Below, one piece after another: positions 28,590 to 37,795 of a stretch of 64,000 bases of DNA. The position numbers and the translations under genes were made by a program. The first letter of the stretch is position 1. Each line of letters begins with the position of its first letter. The notes beneath the pieces are model-generated. The model was not told where the DNA came from. It worked only from the letters and a program-made list of their open reading frames with translations, and did not search any database. This DNA comes from Gemmataceae bacterium (GTDB lineage: Bacteria > Planctomycetota > Planctomycetia > Gemmatales > Gemmataceae): assembly GCA_025055795.1 (NCBI GenBank), contig JANWVV010000014.1, positions 17,916 to 81,915 on the forward strand, written 5' to 3'.

Positions 28590-29755
28590 CGGGAAACCTC
28601 CTGTCGCGCCCAGCGGTCCAACGTGAGCAGACGTTCGAGCGACGGGCGTGACTCATAGGGATGTGCTTCCAGCACGGCGCGGCAGCAGCGTGGTATATCC
28701 AAAAAGGCCATCTCCCCGGCCAGAAAGCGAGCCACGGCCGCTTCGTTAGCGGCATTGAGTACGGCGCCGCAGGTGCCACCGCGTCGTGCAGCTTCGTAAC
28801 CCAGACTTAAGGCCGGGAACGTTTCCAGGTCCGGAGGCTCGAAGTGCAACGGACCCAGCTTGTGCCAGTCGACCCGGCGGGCCGGGCCGGCCGGCCGGGA
28901 CGGATACAACAAGGCGGCCTGAATCGGTAACCGCATATCCGGCGGCGACAACTGAGCCAGTACCGACCCGTCCGCCCATTCCACCAGGGCGTGCACCATC
29001 GATTCCGGATGGATCAGCACGGCAATCTGGTCGGCCGACACATCGAATAACCAGCGGGCTTCGATCACCTCCAGGGCCTTGTTCATCAGGGTGGCGGAGT
29101 CAATGGTGATCTTCGGTCCCATCTGCCAGGTCGGATGTTGCAGGGCCTGCTGAGGGGTCACCTGGGTCAACTCGGCGGCCTGCTTGCCACGGAACGGTCC
29201 ACCACTGGCCGTCAACACTAGCCGGACCAGGTCTGTACGGGGCCGACCTTCCAGAAGCTGGAACAACGCGGCATGTTCACTGTCGACCGGCAGGAGCTGA
29301 CCGTGATGTTGGCTGGCTAGCTCCAGAATGAGCGGACCGGCGACCACTAGTGTTTCCTTATTGGCCAGTGCCACTGTCTTGCCAGCTTCCAACGCTGCCC
29401 ACGTTCCGTGCAGGCCCGCCGCTCCCACAATAGCCGCCACTACGATATCGACGTCGGCCCGGCTAGCTAGCTCGGCCACTGCTTCCGGACCCCAACGCAC
29501 CCGCGTCTCCCGTGGGAAAAGATGCTGGTCCGCTTCGGCATACGCCTGCGCATCTGCCAGGACCGCCCACGAGGGGCGGAACTCCCGGCACTGCTCCGCC
29601 AGTAACTTCCAGTTGCGGTGTGCGGCCAGGCCAACAACCTGCAGCTGATCCGGAAAGTGACGTACCACCTCCAGCGTGCTGCGACCGATCGAACCAGTCG
29701 ATCCCAGCACGGCCAGCCGGCGACATTTGCCATTTTCCGGACCCACCAGCGGCAT
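28556..29755 (-). CDS. dxr: 1-deoxy-D-xylulose 5-phosphate reductoisomerase
   Basis: 399 residues, normal length. It converts DXP to 2-C-methyl-D-erythritol 4-phosphate with NADPH, the committed step of the MEP isoprenoid pathway. The NADPH-binding LGSTGSIGRSTLEV starts at residue 17; ALANKETLVVAG, LPVDSEHAALFQ and TASGGPFRG contain the metal and substrate residues (Asp, Glu, Ser), and TIDSATLMNKALEVIEARWLF the rest. It is the first gene of a two-gene unit with rseP, a linkage seen in many bacteria. No other MEP gene lies in the window. Confidence 0.97.
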   Translation of the reverse strand: MPLVGPENGKCRRLAVLGSTGSIGRSTLEVVRHFPDQLQVVGLAAHRNWKLLAEQCREFRPSWAVLADAQAYAEADQHLFPRETRVRWGPEAVAELASRADVDIVVAAIVGAAGLHGTWAALEAGKTVALANKETLVVAGPLILELASQHHGQLLPVDSEHAALFQLLEGRPRTDLVRLVLTASGGPFRGKQAAELTQVTPQQALQHPTWQMGPKITIDSATLMNKALEVIEARWLFDVSADQIAVLIHPESMVHALVEWADGSVLAQLSPPDMRLPIQAALLYPSRPAGPARRVDWHKLGPLHFEPPDLETFPALSLGYEAARRGGTCGAVLNAANEAAVARFLAGEMAFLDIPRCCRAVLEAHPYESRPSLERLLTLDRWARQEVSRWLHPRLHLIP

Positions 29756-30378
29756 GTCTTAGCCTGCCTGTTACCATTACAGACCGCTGGAATTGTATGA
29801 CCCATTCTGCCAATCCAACAAGCCGGATCCACTCTGTGTCTCACCTCCATCATCTGTCCGGGACCACCTTCCGGGGCCCCCCATTTGCCCAGACTGGATG
29901 TTTCTGAACAAAAAGTTCCTACGATGATGCGTCAAGTTAGTTTTTTGCCCGCCCGCCATTTTTCGCTTTAGTGCATATATTTGCCATCCACATACCGAGT
30001 CAGGAATCTGTTAATAAAAAACCACTTTCGCAGTTGCTCTTGTCATCTGAATTTTAGATCATATACTGTATATATGAACGGATAAAATTGGTAGAGTCAA
30101 GCCATTTGGTTTTATCAGTTCAACGTTGTGTGAGGAGCTAGTGTCGATGCTGGGGTAAAGGCAAACCATTCGAGAGCTGAGAAGAGCGAGGATGCCTAGG
30201 TCTGGTGGGGTACCCGTGGGCGGACAAATGATTGGCTATGGACCGTCCTGCTGGCCGGTGGTATCTTCCACGTAGGTCTTGGAGAGAGCGATTATGCCAT
30301 GCATGTTCATTTAGGATGCTGTGGAGTAGTCACGATGGTTATCAATCATGATGGACGTTCCGTCAGGAGGTAGAAGTA
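29756..30378. other. Divergent intergenic region with AT-rich centre and long leader
   Basis: About 620 bases between dxr and the methanethiol oxidase gene. The part around 29930-30110 is notably AT-rich. It contains a good sigma-70-like promoter (30040-30067) on the plus strand, an inverted repeat CATATA/TATATG at 30060-30076, and then about 300 bases of leader before the next start codon. I see no gene in it. Confidence 0.5.
30040..30067 (+). promoter_or_regulatory. Sigma-70-like promoter for methanethiol oxidase gene
   Basis: TTGTCA at 30040-30045 and TATACT at 30062-30067 each match five of six consensus bases and are 16 bases apart, in the AT-rich centre of the gap. Transcription from about 30075 would give a leader of roughly 300 bases ahead of the gene at 30379. 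Confidence 0.4.
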
Positions 30379-31869
30379 ATGCGTGGCTCATGGTTAGAGG
30401 GAGTAGGTCATTCAGTAGCCGAGGGGGTTGCGATTGTCGATCGTCGCACTTTTTTGAGCAGTGGGCTGGCGGCGGCCAGCCTGTGGGTAGGGGGGCATCG
30501 CGTGCCGGCGGCGCAAGGACCGGCACTGAGCACGCCTGGCTACGCTTCGCCTCAGCAGGCGATGCAGGCACCCCGGGAAAAGCTGCTATTTGTCGCGTGT
30601 ACCTACGTTGGCACGTCCGTTCATCAACCTGACTATCTGGCGGTGGTGGACGTTGACCCCGCTTCCACTCGATACGGGCAGGTGATTTACCGATTGAGCA
30701 TGCCCAAGGTAGGGGATGAATTGCACCATTACGGTTGGAACATCTGCTCATCGTGTCACGGTCGGCCGGGAGATCGGCGTTATCTGATCGTACCGGGTTT
30801 CCGTTCCAGTCGGATTCACATCATCGATGCCAAAGAGCCGACGTCCCTGCGGCTCCACGCCGTGATCGAGCCGGAGGAAGTGGCCAAGGTGGCCAATCTG
30901 TCGGCTCCGCACACCGTGCACTGTTTGCCTTCGGGTGAGGTGATGATTTCGATGCTGGGCGATGCTCAGGGCAACGGCCCGGGTGGCTTTTTGCTCCTGG
31001 ACGAGCAGTTCCGCCTCAAGGGACGCTGGGAGAAAGAAGCGGCCGGCATGCAATTCAATTATGATTTCTGGTATCAGCCTCGGTACAACGTGATGGTGTC
31101 CACGGAGTGGGCAGCACCTCGAACGTTTGGACCGGGACCGCGTCTGGAAGATGTGGCCGCGGGGAAATATGGCCGCCACCTGCATTTCTGGGACTGGCAG
31201 CAACGACGCCTGATCCACTCGGTGGACCTGGGCCAGGGAGCCATTCCGCTGGAAGTTCGCTTTGCTCACGACCCGGACAAGGACTACGGCTTTGTCGGAG
31301 CAGCCCTGAGCAGCAGCATCTGGTTGTTCCGGCGTGAGGGATCGGCCGGGCAATGGCAGGCGCGCAAGGTGATCCAACTGGAACCGGTCAAAAAAGACGA
31401 CTTCCCTGGCGGTCAGGTGCCGCCTCTCATCAGTGACATACTGATATCGATGGATGACCGCTTCTTGTACGTGTCCACCTGGTTGCACGGGCGGGTGCTG
31501 CAGTACGACATCCGCGATCCCGAGCGGCCGAAATTAACGGGCAGTGTGGCGTTCGGGGGATTGATCGGACCGCCCCGGCAGTTGCAGGGCAGAGAACTGA
31601 GTGGCGGACCGCAAATGCTGCAGTTGAGTCTGGACGGTCGCCGCCTTTATGTTACCAATTCGCTGTATAGTAGTTGGGACAACGCCTTCTATCCTCAGAT
31701 TGCCAAGCAGGGGTCTTGGTTGGTGCAACTAGATTGTGATCCCCAGCAGGGCGGGATGCAATTGAACGAGAAGTTCCTGGTAGACTTCGGCAAGGAACCG
31801 CAGGGACCGGCTCGGGCTCACGAAATCCGTTATCCGGGGGGCGACTGCAGTAGCGACATCTTTTCCTGA
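30379..31869 (+). CDS. Selenium-binding protein / methanethiol oxidase, Tat-type leader
   Basis: 496 residues of the SBP56/SELENBP1 family, whose characterised members are copper-dependent methanethiol oxidases giving formaldehyde, H2S and H2O2. Family stretches include HHYGWNICSSCHG (Cys123, Cys126, His127), SAPHTVHCLPSG, HLHFWDW, RFLYVSTWLHGRV and the end HEIRYPGGDCSSDIF, which hold the conserved His and Cys residues proposed to bind copper. The N-terminus has DRRTFLSSGLAAASLW (Arg22-Arg23), a twin-arginine export signal that fits a periplasmic copper enzyme. AGGAGGT precedes the ATG. The SCO- or MauG-type genes linked to mtoX elsewhere are not present, so the substrate is inferred from family only. 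Confidence 0.88.
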   Translation: MRGSWLEGVGHSVAEGVAIVDRRTFLSSGLAAASLWVGGHRVPAAQGPALSTPGYASPQQAMQAPREKLLFVACTYVGTSVHQPDYLAVVDVDPASTRYGQVIYRLSMPKVGDELHHYGWNICSSCHGRPGDRRYLIVPGFRSSRIHIIDAKEPTSLRLHAVIEPEEVAKVANLSAPHTVHCLPSGEVMISMLGDAQGNGPGGFLLLDEQFRLKGRWEKEAAGMQFNYDFWYQPRYNVMVSTEWAAPRTFGPGPRLEDVAAGKYGRHLHFWDWQQRRLIHSVDLGQGAIPLEVRFAHDPDKDYGFVGAALSSSIWLFRREGSAGQWQARKVIQLEPVKKDDFPGGQVPPLISDILISMDDRFLYVSTWLHGRVLQYDIRDPERPKLTGSVAFGGLIGPPRQLQGRELSGGPQMLQLSLDGRRLYVTNSLYSSWDNAFYPQIAKQGSWLVQLDCDPQQGGMQLNEKFLVDFGKEPQGPARAHEIRYPGGDCSSDIFS

Positions 31870-32052
31870 AGCAATCCTCGCCTGTCCGCCACCGAGGACG
31901 TTGCGGCCGCTAGAACCAATTGTGCTAACTAAGGGACAAATCACCAGGTGGTATTCCTGGCGGAAACTCCGCGTCCGCAACCTATGCGTTTGTTATCCGC
32001 GGCGGTATTGCTGAAGTGGCTTCCGGCATGGGCCGAGGCAGAGGGCGGTGGA

Positions 32053-33255
32053 TCATTGGGGTGCGGAGCCCAGATTTTCCACGATCATGGCCACGGCATT
32101 ACCGCCACCCAGGCATAGCGCGGCTAGACCGTAGCGTTTGCCGTAACGCTGCAGGGCGTGCAGCAGCGTGGTCAGTACGCGGGCGCCGCTGGCACCGATC
32201 GGATGGCCCAAGGCAATGGCGCCACCGTGGACGTTAACACGTTCTTCGTTCCATCCGTCGGGACGCAGTTGCTGGCCACATGCCAACATCTGGGCGGCAA
32301 ATGCTTCGTTGACTTCCAGCAGGTCAATCGCCTGCAGGGGAATTCCCGCTTTGGCACACACCTGGCGAATTGCCGGCACGGGAGCCAGGAACAGGTCGCG
32401 CGGTTCGGTGCCGCTCATGGCCATAGCGACGACACGAGCCATGGGCTGAACCCGGGGGTGCGTCTGCAGAAAGCGTCCGGAAGCGACCACGATGGCAGCG
32501 GCACCATCAGATAGTTGCGAGGCATTGCCGGCAGTGACGGAGCCATCGGTCTGAAAGACGGGCTTCAGGCGGGCCAGACTGTCCAGGGTGGTCTCCGGGC
32601 GGATACCTTCGTCCTGACGGACGGGTTCGCTCCGGCTGCCGGCCGGTGGAGCAACGGCGACCACCTCGGCGGCGAAAGCACCTTGGGCCCAGGCAGCGGC
32701 TGCCCGCTGATGACTGCGTAGCGCGAAACGATCCTGATCGGCCCGACTGATCTGGCAGGTTCGGGCCACGTGTTCGGCCGCAGCCCCCATCGGCCAGTTT
32801 GCGAATGGACACCACAGGCCGTCGTGCACCAGGGCATCAACCAACTGCTGGTGACCGTATTTGTACCCTTGGCGGACTTGGGGCAGCAGGAAAGGGGCCT
32901 GACTCATGCTTTCCATGCCGCCGGCTACAATCAGGTCGGCTTCACCGGCCCGGATGCTGTGCACAGCTAGCATTACGGCTTTCAGACCGGAGCCGCAAAC
33001 CATATTGGTGGTATGGGCGGGCACGCGTGGTGGCAAACCGGCGCGCAAGGCCGCTTGACGGGCCGGTGCCTGACCGGTACCGGCCTGCACCACCTGGCCC
33101 ATAATCACTTCGTCGATTTCCTCGGCTGCTACGCCCGCTCGCCGTACGGCCTCGGCAATCACCACTGCACCCAGTTGCACAGCGGTGTATCCAGCCAGGC
33201 CGCCCAGAAACTTGCCTATGGGCGTACGCACCGCCGATACCAGGAAAGCATCCAT
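32053..33255 (-). CDS. Acetyl-CoA C-acetyltransferase (thiolase)
   Basis: 400 residues, the standard thiolase length. It condenses two acetyl-CoA to acetoacetyl-CoA or cleaves 3-ketoacyl-CoA. The nucleophilic Cys87 lies in TTNMVCGSGLKAV; the second active-site elements are GGAIALGHPIGASGAR (His near 351) and CLGGGNA, with Cys381 as the acid/base. The start of the protein (AVRTPIGKFLGGL) is typical of the acetyl-CoA acetyltransferase branch (AtoB/PhaA). GAGGGGTGA is upstream of the ATG. No phaB, phaC or beta-oxidation genes are next to it, so the pathway cannot be fixed. Confidence 0.93.
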   Translation of the reverse strand: MDAFLVSAVRTPIGKFLGGLAGYTAVQLGAVVIAEAVRRAGVAAEEIDEVIMGQVVQAGTGQAPARQAALRAGLPPRVPAHTTNMVCGSGLKAVMLAVHSIRAGEADLIVAGGMESMSQAPFLLPQVRQGYKYGHQQLVDALVHDGLWCPFANWPMGAAAEHVARTCQISRADQDRFALRSHQRAAAAWAQGAFAAEVVAVAPPAGSRSEPVRQDEGIRPETTLDSLARLKPVFQTDGSVTAGNASQLSDGAAAIVVASGRFLQTHPRVQPMARVVAMAMSGTEPRDLFLAPVPAIRQVCAKAGIPLQAIDLLEVNEAFAAQMLACGQQLRPDGWNEERVNVHGGAIALGHPIGASGARVLTTLLHALQRYGKRYGLAALCLGGGNAVAMIVENLGSAPQ

Positions 33256-33379
33256 GACTCACCCCTCTTTTTTGCATTTTACAGCGACGGCAGATTACGG
33301 AGATGAGGGAACAGCCACCTGGCAACCGTGGCATTAGCAAGCTGTCGGTCAGCCCCCGGCCTGGAGGCAGAGCAGATGT

Positions 33380-35524
33380 TTAGCGTGTCTTGTCGGCAGC
33401 GGCCAGGAGTTCGCGGCAGTGTGCCTCCAGGTCGCGGTTTTGGCTTTGGTGGGCCAGACGCAGCCCTCGATCGGCGAAGTAACGGGCCTTGTCCGTGGCT
33501 TTCAGGCGGAGCATTTCCTCGGCGGCCGTGGTGTAAAGCCGCCCTTCCTGCGGATAGCGGGCAATCAACTGGTCGAATGTTTGTACCGCCTGCTCCACGT
33601 CTTTCATGCGGACGTAGACATTGGCTCGTTTGAGGGCGTAGTCGATGGCCCGCGCCCCGCGGTTATGTTCGTTATCGTACTGTTCGCCTCGTTGGATCAA
33701 CTGCAAGGCTTCGGGATAGTTGCCCTGGACCAGGGCGCCTGTAATGGCGGTGGCAAACAGGGGGTAACGATCGGGCCGAGCAGGATCAAACGGTTTGTCG
33801 ACCCCAGCCCGTGCAAAGGCGACCGCCAGTTCGCGGGCGTCCAGTCGCAGGGCGGCACGCATCGCTTGTTCGATCTGTTCAACCGACAACGCCTGACGAT
33901 CCAGAGCGGCCAGTTCAGCCACGTTGAGGGCATTCAGGTCCTGGGGAATGGCGGGACGGCTCGCCGTACTGTCTGCTGGAGTGGGACTAGCCGACACCTC
34001 AGGTTCGCTTGGGGGGACACTGGTGTATTCCAGGCCCAGTTTATGACGGAGCCGTCCGAAATCGTAGCGGGGCAGTGCAGGGGACTGGCCCGCTGGTTCC
34101 TCATGCGGCCCCAACGTCGCGCGGTAACAGTCCTCCAGGAAGCGGACCGCACCGAACACCCGTTTCCGTAGTCGCGAGCTCCCCATGGCGTCGAGCGGCG
34201 AGTTCCCCTCCAGCGACTTGAGAGGCTGATGCAACCAGACAGCTTCGAAATAGTCGGTGACGTATTGCAATTCCCTTTCAGGGAGGTCGGCATTGTTTTT
34301 GTGTTCCGGCCGGACCAGTGTCAGAAAGCACAGAGCCAGGTTACGGGGGTCGAGGGTGTGCGCCTGATGTTGGGGTGGGGCCAGGGCCAGTTGTGCTTGC
34401 TGGTAAAGCTCTTGGGCCAGTTGTTCCACCCGCTCTTGCCAAGGTGACAACAGATGCAGTTCGCCGGGAACCAGGTAGAATCGGGCCGTTATGCGGTACA
34501 GCGGTGTATGCTCACTCATGGCCAGCACGGGCACTTCCTCGACAAAGTAGCCACGCAGCAGGCCGGTTTCCTCCTGATATTCGATCTGCGTGATTTTGCC
34601 CTGGCGATGCCACTGTTCCAGCAGTTGCCAGAGGCGTTGCGGGTCGCGTACTTGCAGCCGGTGAAGATGTTCCAGGTAGTTGGCCAGGGCTTCCATACCG
34701 CGGGCGGTCAACAGCACTTCGACCAAGGTGCCGGTTTCCTCGGCCAGGCGGTCGTCGGTCTCCGCGTCCAGGGAGCGGTACAGTGCCTCGACGGCACGAA
34801 CGTTTTCGCCCTGCCAGGCGCAGATCAAGCCCAGATTGAACCAGGCCGCCGGATCAGCTGGTGTTTGTTGCACCAGTTCCTCGTAGGCCCGGCGGGCATC
34901 GCCTAAGCGACCGGTGATGTGTTGCTCGGCGATGGGGCGTCGGGTGCGGCGTAAACGGTAGTTGTGTCGCACGGCTTGGGGCAGCCCCGTGGAAGGGCCC
35001 AGCAGTTTTTCCTGCCACTGATGCAACTCCGGCAGGTCGGGCCGCAGGTGCAACGCCCGCTCAGTGGCATAGGCGGCTGTCAGGTACAGCCTGTGAAACA
35101 TCGCCACTTCGGCGATCCGGACAAACACCTGCAGCAATTGATCCCTCGCTTCTGGCGAGAGGCGATCGACTGCTTTATGGAATAGCAACAGGGCTCCGAG
35201 GTGTTCACCTTCCTGCTGGCGAAGGATGCCGCGATAATAGTAGGCCATTCCCAGTTGCGGGTCGCGTTGCAGGGCTTGCTCCAGGGCTGCTTCGGCCTCC
35301 TCCCATCGTTGGGATTGCATCAGGAAGTTGGCGTAGTACAGCCAGGGTGTGGCTTGTGTGCCGTAACGCTGCAGCAGGTCCTGGAACAACTTGTGGGACG
35401 ACTCCTGCTGTCCCTCTTCCAACAGACGGAAGGCTCGCTCCACTGTTGTCAGGTAAGGAGCGCAGCACCATTTCACCTTCTTGCCGCTTCCGCAAGGGCA
35501 ATAGGCGTACGGATCGTAACTCAT
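33380..35524 (-). CDS. SEC-C zinc motif and TPR repeat protein
   Basis: 714 residues from the ATG at 35522-35524 (GAGGAA upstream). The N-terminus has the SEC-C metal site YCPCGSGKKVKWCC (Cys9, Cys11, Cys20, Cys21), also seen at the C-terminus of SecA, where it binds zinc and contacts SecB or ribosomes. Tetratricopeptide repeats follow (ANFLMQSQRWEEAEAALEQA, YYRGILRQQEGEHLGALLLF, AWFNLGLICAWQGENVRAVE), with more at the C-terminus (DVEQAVQTFDQLIARYPQEG). A middle part of about 250 residues is unrecognised. It is probably a cytoplasmic scaffold; the partner is unknown. SEC-C/TPR fusions are frequent in planctomycetes. Confidence 0.82.
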   Translation of the reverse strand: MSYDPYAYCPCGSGKKVKWCCAPYLTTVERAFRLLEEGQQESSHKLFQDLLQRYGTQATPWLYYANFLMQSQRWEEAEAALEQALQRDPQLGMAYYYRGILRQQEGEHLGALLLFHKAVDRLSPEARDQLLQVFVRIAEVAMFHRLYLTAAYATERALHLRPDLPELHQWQEKLLGPSTGLPQAVRHNYRLRRTRRPIAEQHITGRLGDARRAYEELVQQTPADPAAWFNLGLICAWQGENVRAVEALYRSLDAETDDRLAEETGTLVEVLLTARGMEALANYLEHLHRLQVRDPQRLWQLLEQWHRQGKITQIEYQEETGLLRGYFVEEVPVLAMSEHTPLYRITARFYLVPGELHLLSPWQERVEQLAQELYQQAQLALAPPQHQAHTLDPRNLALCFLTLVRPEHKNNADLPERELQYVTDYFEAVWLHQPLKSLEGNSPLDAMGSSRLRKRVFGAVRFLEDCYRATLGPHEEPAGQSPALPRYDFGRLRHKLGLEYTSVPPSEPEVSASPTPADSTASRPAIPQDLNALNVAELAALDRQALSVEQIEQAMRAALRLDARELAVAFARAGVDKPFDPARPDRYPLFATAITGALVQGNYPEALQLIQRGEQYDNEHNRGARAIDYALKRANVYVRMKDVEQAVQTFDQLIARYPQEGRLYTTAAEEMLRLKATDKARYFADRGLRLAHQSQNRDLEAHCRELLAAADKTR

Positions 35525-35841
35525 GAATTCCTCGCCTGCCAAATTTTTTGCGATGCCGGTGTTACTCCCCGTTTGTCGCACCGCGGGGATGAATCAATCC
35601 TAGGCTTGAAGCTGGCTGACGGGAATAGGATCGGGGCAAAACCGCGGCAAACCGTTTGACTTGCGGCCAGGCCGTTCTATTTTTCGATGACCGAATCGTT
35701 TTCCGTCCTGAGGCCGCCTTATCACAACTCTGCTGGCAACAGAGAATTCAGGCGATGGCCAAGGATGGAGATTCCGCCGCGGCTGCAAGACTCGGTTGCG
35801 GCCAAAGTCTGGTCTCCGATTTTGTTTGAGGCGTGCCATCC

Positions 35842-37512
35842 ATGGCAGTGAATGAGTTGGGTGAGTGCGAATGGTTCATCTGGGATCTGCGACGCAGCGG
35901 TTTGATCGAGCGTAGTACCTTGGACCAGCTCGTCGCGGATTACCTGAAAAATCATCCTAGGGCGGAAGCCCCTGCCTTGGCCCAGCACCTGATTGAGCTG
36001 GGCTTGCTGACACCCTTCCAGGCAGATCGCCTGCTGAACGGTAAAGGGCAAGGGCTGGTCCTGGGGCCTTACGTATTGCTCGACGCAATTGGTTCGGGCA
36101 GTATGGGCCAGGTTTACAAGGCTTCTTCCCGCAATGATGACAAGCTGTATGCTATCAAGGTCTTGCCGCGACGCAGCATGTGGAACGTCCGTCTGGCTCG
36201 GCGTCAGGTCCGGGCTTTCCAGGGTTTTCAGCACCCCGCTGTGGTGCCATTCCTTGACGTAGGGACGGCTGGTGGATTGCACTACCTGGTCTGGCCTCTG
36301 GTGGAAGGCAGGCCGCTGGACCGACTGGTTGAGGAACAAGGGGCCTTGCCGGTTAACCGTACCGCTCTGATCGGCTTACAAATTGCTCAGGGGCTGCAAC
36401 TCTGCCATCAAAACAACGTGTTCCATGGCCTGATTAAACCTTCCAACATTATGATCGGGCCGAATAATCAGGTGTACATCCTGGATTTTGGTATCGGCTC
36501 TCTGCTGGTCGAAAACAGCGATGGCGAAAGCATGGTGGACACCATGTCCACGGCCAACACGCTGACCAGTGGCCTGGACTGTGCCAGTCCGGAGAGTATC
36601 CTCGATCCGAGCAACCGCACGCCAGCGGGCGATCAATACAGCCTGGGCTGCGTGTTATATTTCTGCCTGACCGGGCGGATGCCCTTTGCCGAAGGAAGCG
36701 CCGTTGAAAAAATGATGGCTCATCAGACCCGCCAGCCGGTGTCGATCCGGCAACTGGTGGCAGACGTTCCCGCCGAGCTGGAAGCTATCGTGTTGCGCAT
36801 GATGGCCAAAAAGCCGGAGGAACGCTTCGGCACCTGTGAAGAGGTCGCGGAGGCCTTGGAACCTTTCGTGGGTGACTTATGGCAGATTGTCGGCGGCGCT
36901 CCCACGGCACCGGCGTCCCTATCCCAATCGAGTGGACGACTGCCGGGCTTGGGCAGTCGGAGTTCTGGTCAGCGGCCGGGGTTGTCGAGCGAACGGGCGT
37001 TGACGGCGACGACCTCGGTAGCCCGTAGTCCGACACCACCAGCGCAGCCCGGCTTGTCAGCGTCCTCTCCAGCGGCTGCACCGGTGACGTCCTCTCCATC
37101 TCGGTTGGCTTCGGTGACTGCCAAGGGGGCATCTCCTGTGCTTGACGGTTCTGCAGCGCCGACTCCCTCTGCGGCTGGGTCAGCCGCTACTGCCTCTCCG
37201 GCGGCCACTCGGGCCTCAGGTTGGCTAGCGCCGCCAGCGAACCGGTCCCCCCTTGCCAACTCCCCCGCACCTCCTCCATCTACAGTTCGTCCCGCACCGC
37301 TTTTGCCCGGTCGATCTACCTTGGGCCTACCCGTTTCACCCGCAACGGCGGCAGCGGAACCGGCTCCGTCTTCCCCGGCGGGGTCAGCCGCTTGGGCAAT
37401 TGAGGATGAGGGACAACCCGCCAATCGATTCGGACCCCTCGGGGTCGTTGCGACTGCCATCCTGCTGACTATTCTTGCCTACTTTGGCACCATGCTCATC
37501 CTGCGCCAATAA
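35842..37512 (+). CDS. Serine/threonine protein kinase homologue, probable pseudokinase, membrane anchored
   Basis: 556 residues. Residues 1-70 are a helical N-terminal region (RSTLDQLVADY, LIELGLLTPFQADRLL) common ahead of planctomycete kinases. The kinase domain runs from about 76 to 345: glycine loop IGSGSMGQVY (83-92), Lys106 in YAIK, DFG at 215-217, and Asn202. The catalytic loop, however, reads FHGLIKPSN, so the HRD motif is HGL and the catalytic Asp is Leu197; the alpha-C Glu position is Gln122. Then comes a Ser/Pro/Ala/Thr-rich linker of about 170 residues and a C-terminal membrane helix (VVATAILLTILAYFGTMLI). It may bind ATP but probably does not phosphorylate. The ATG at 35842 is used because GAGG is 11 bases upstream. 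Confidence 0.88.
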   Translation: MAVNELGECEWFIWDLRRSGLIERSTLDQLVADYLKNHPRAEAPALAQHLIELGLLTPFQADRLLNGKGQGLVLGPYVLLDAIGSGSMGQVYKASSRNDDKLYAIKVLPRRSMWNVRLARRQVRAFQGFQHPAVVPFLDVGTAGGLHYLVWPLVEGRPLDRLVEEQGALPVNRTALIGLQIAQGLQLCHQNNVFHGLIKPSNIMIGPNNQVYILDFGIGSLLVENSDGESMVDTMSTANTLTSGLDCASPESILDPSNRTPAGDQYSLGCVLYFCLTGRMPFAEGSAVEKMMAHQTRQPVSIRQLVADVPAELEAIVLRMMAKKPEERFGTCEEVAEALEPFVGDLWQIVGGAPTAPASLSQSSGRLPGLGSRSSGQRPGLSSERALTATTSVARSPTPPAQPGLSASSPAAAPVTSSPSRLASVTAKGASPVLDGSAAPTPSAAGSAATASPAATRASGWLAPPANRSPLANSPAPPPSTVRPAPLLPGRSTLGLPVSPATAAAEPAPSSPAGSAAWAIEDEGQPANRFGPLGVVATAILLTILAYFGTMLILRQ

Positions 37513-37795
37513 AAGCCCATGTGCTTTTGTGCCGTATTACGCCGAGCACCTCAGATTGCAGCATGTCTACGCCGCTGAATTGCGGACGAGGATCCATCCG
37601 CCTTCCCTTGCCTGTCGAACGGGCCGTCATTTGCTGGTTGGTGGGCCCACTGTCCTGGTCTGATCGTGGGGCAATCTGTGAGACGTTGAGGGGATCAGAT
37701 AAGATGTTCTGCAAGGTCAGCCAGAACTGTCAAGGCAAGGTTGACCGTGGGCCTGGTCGGCTCTGAGCCAAGCGTGCAGCGGCAGAGGAGACAAC

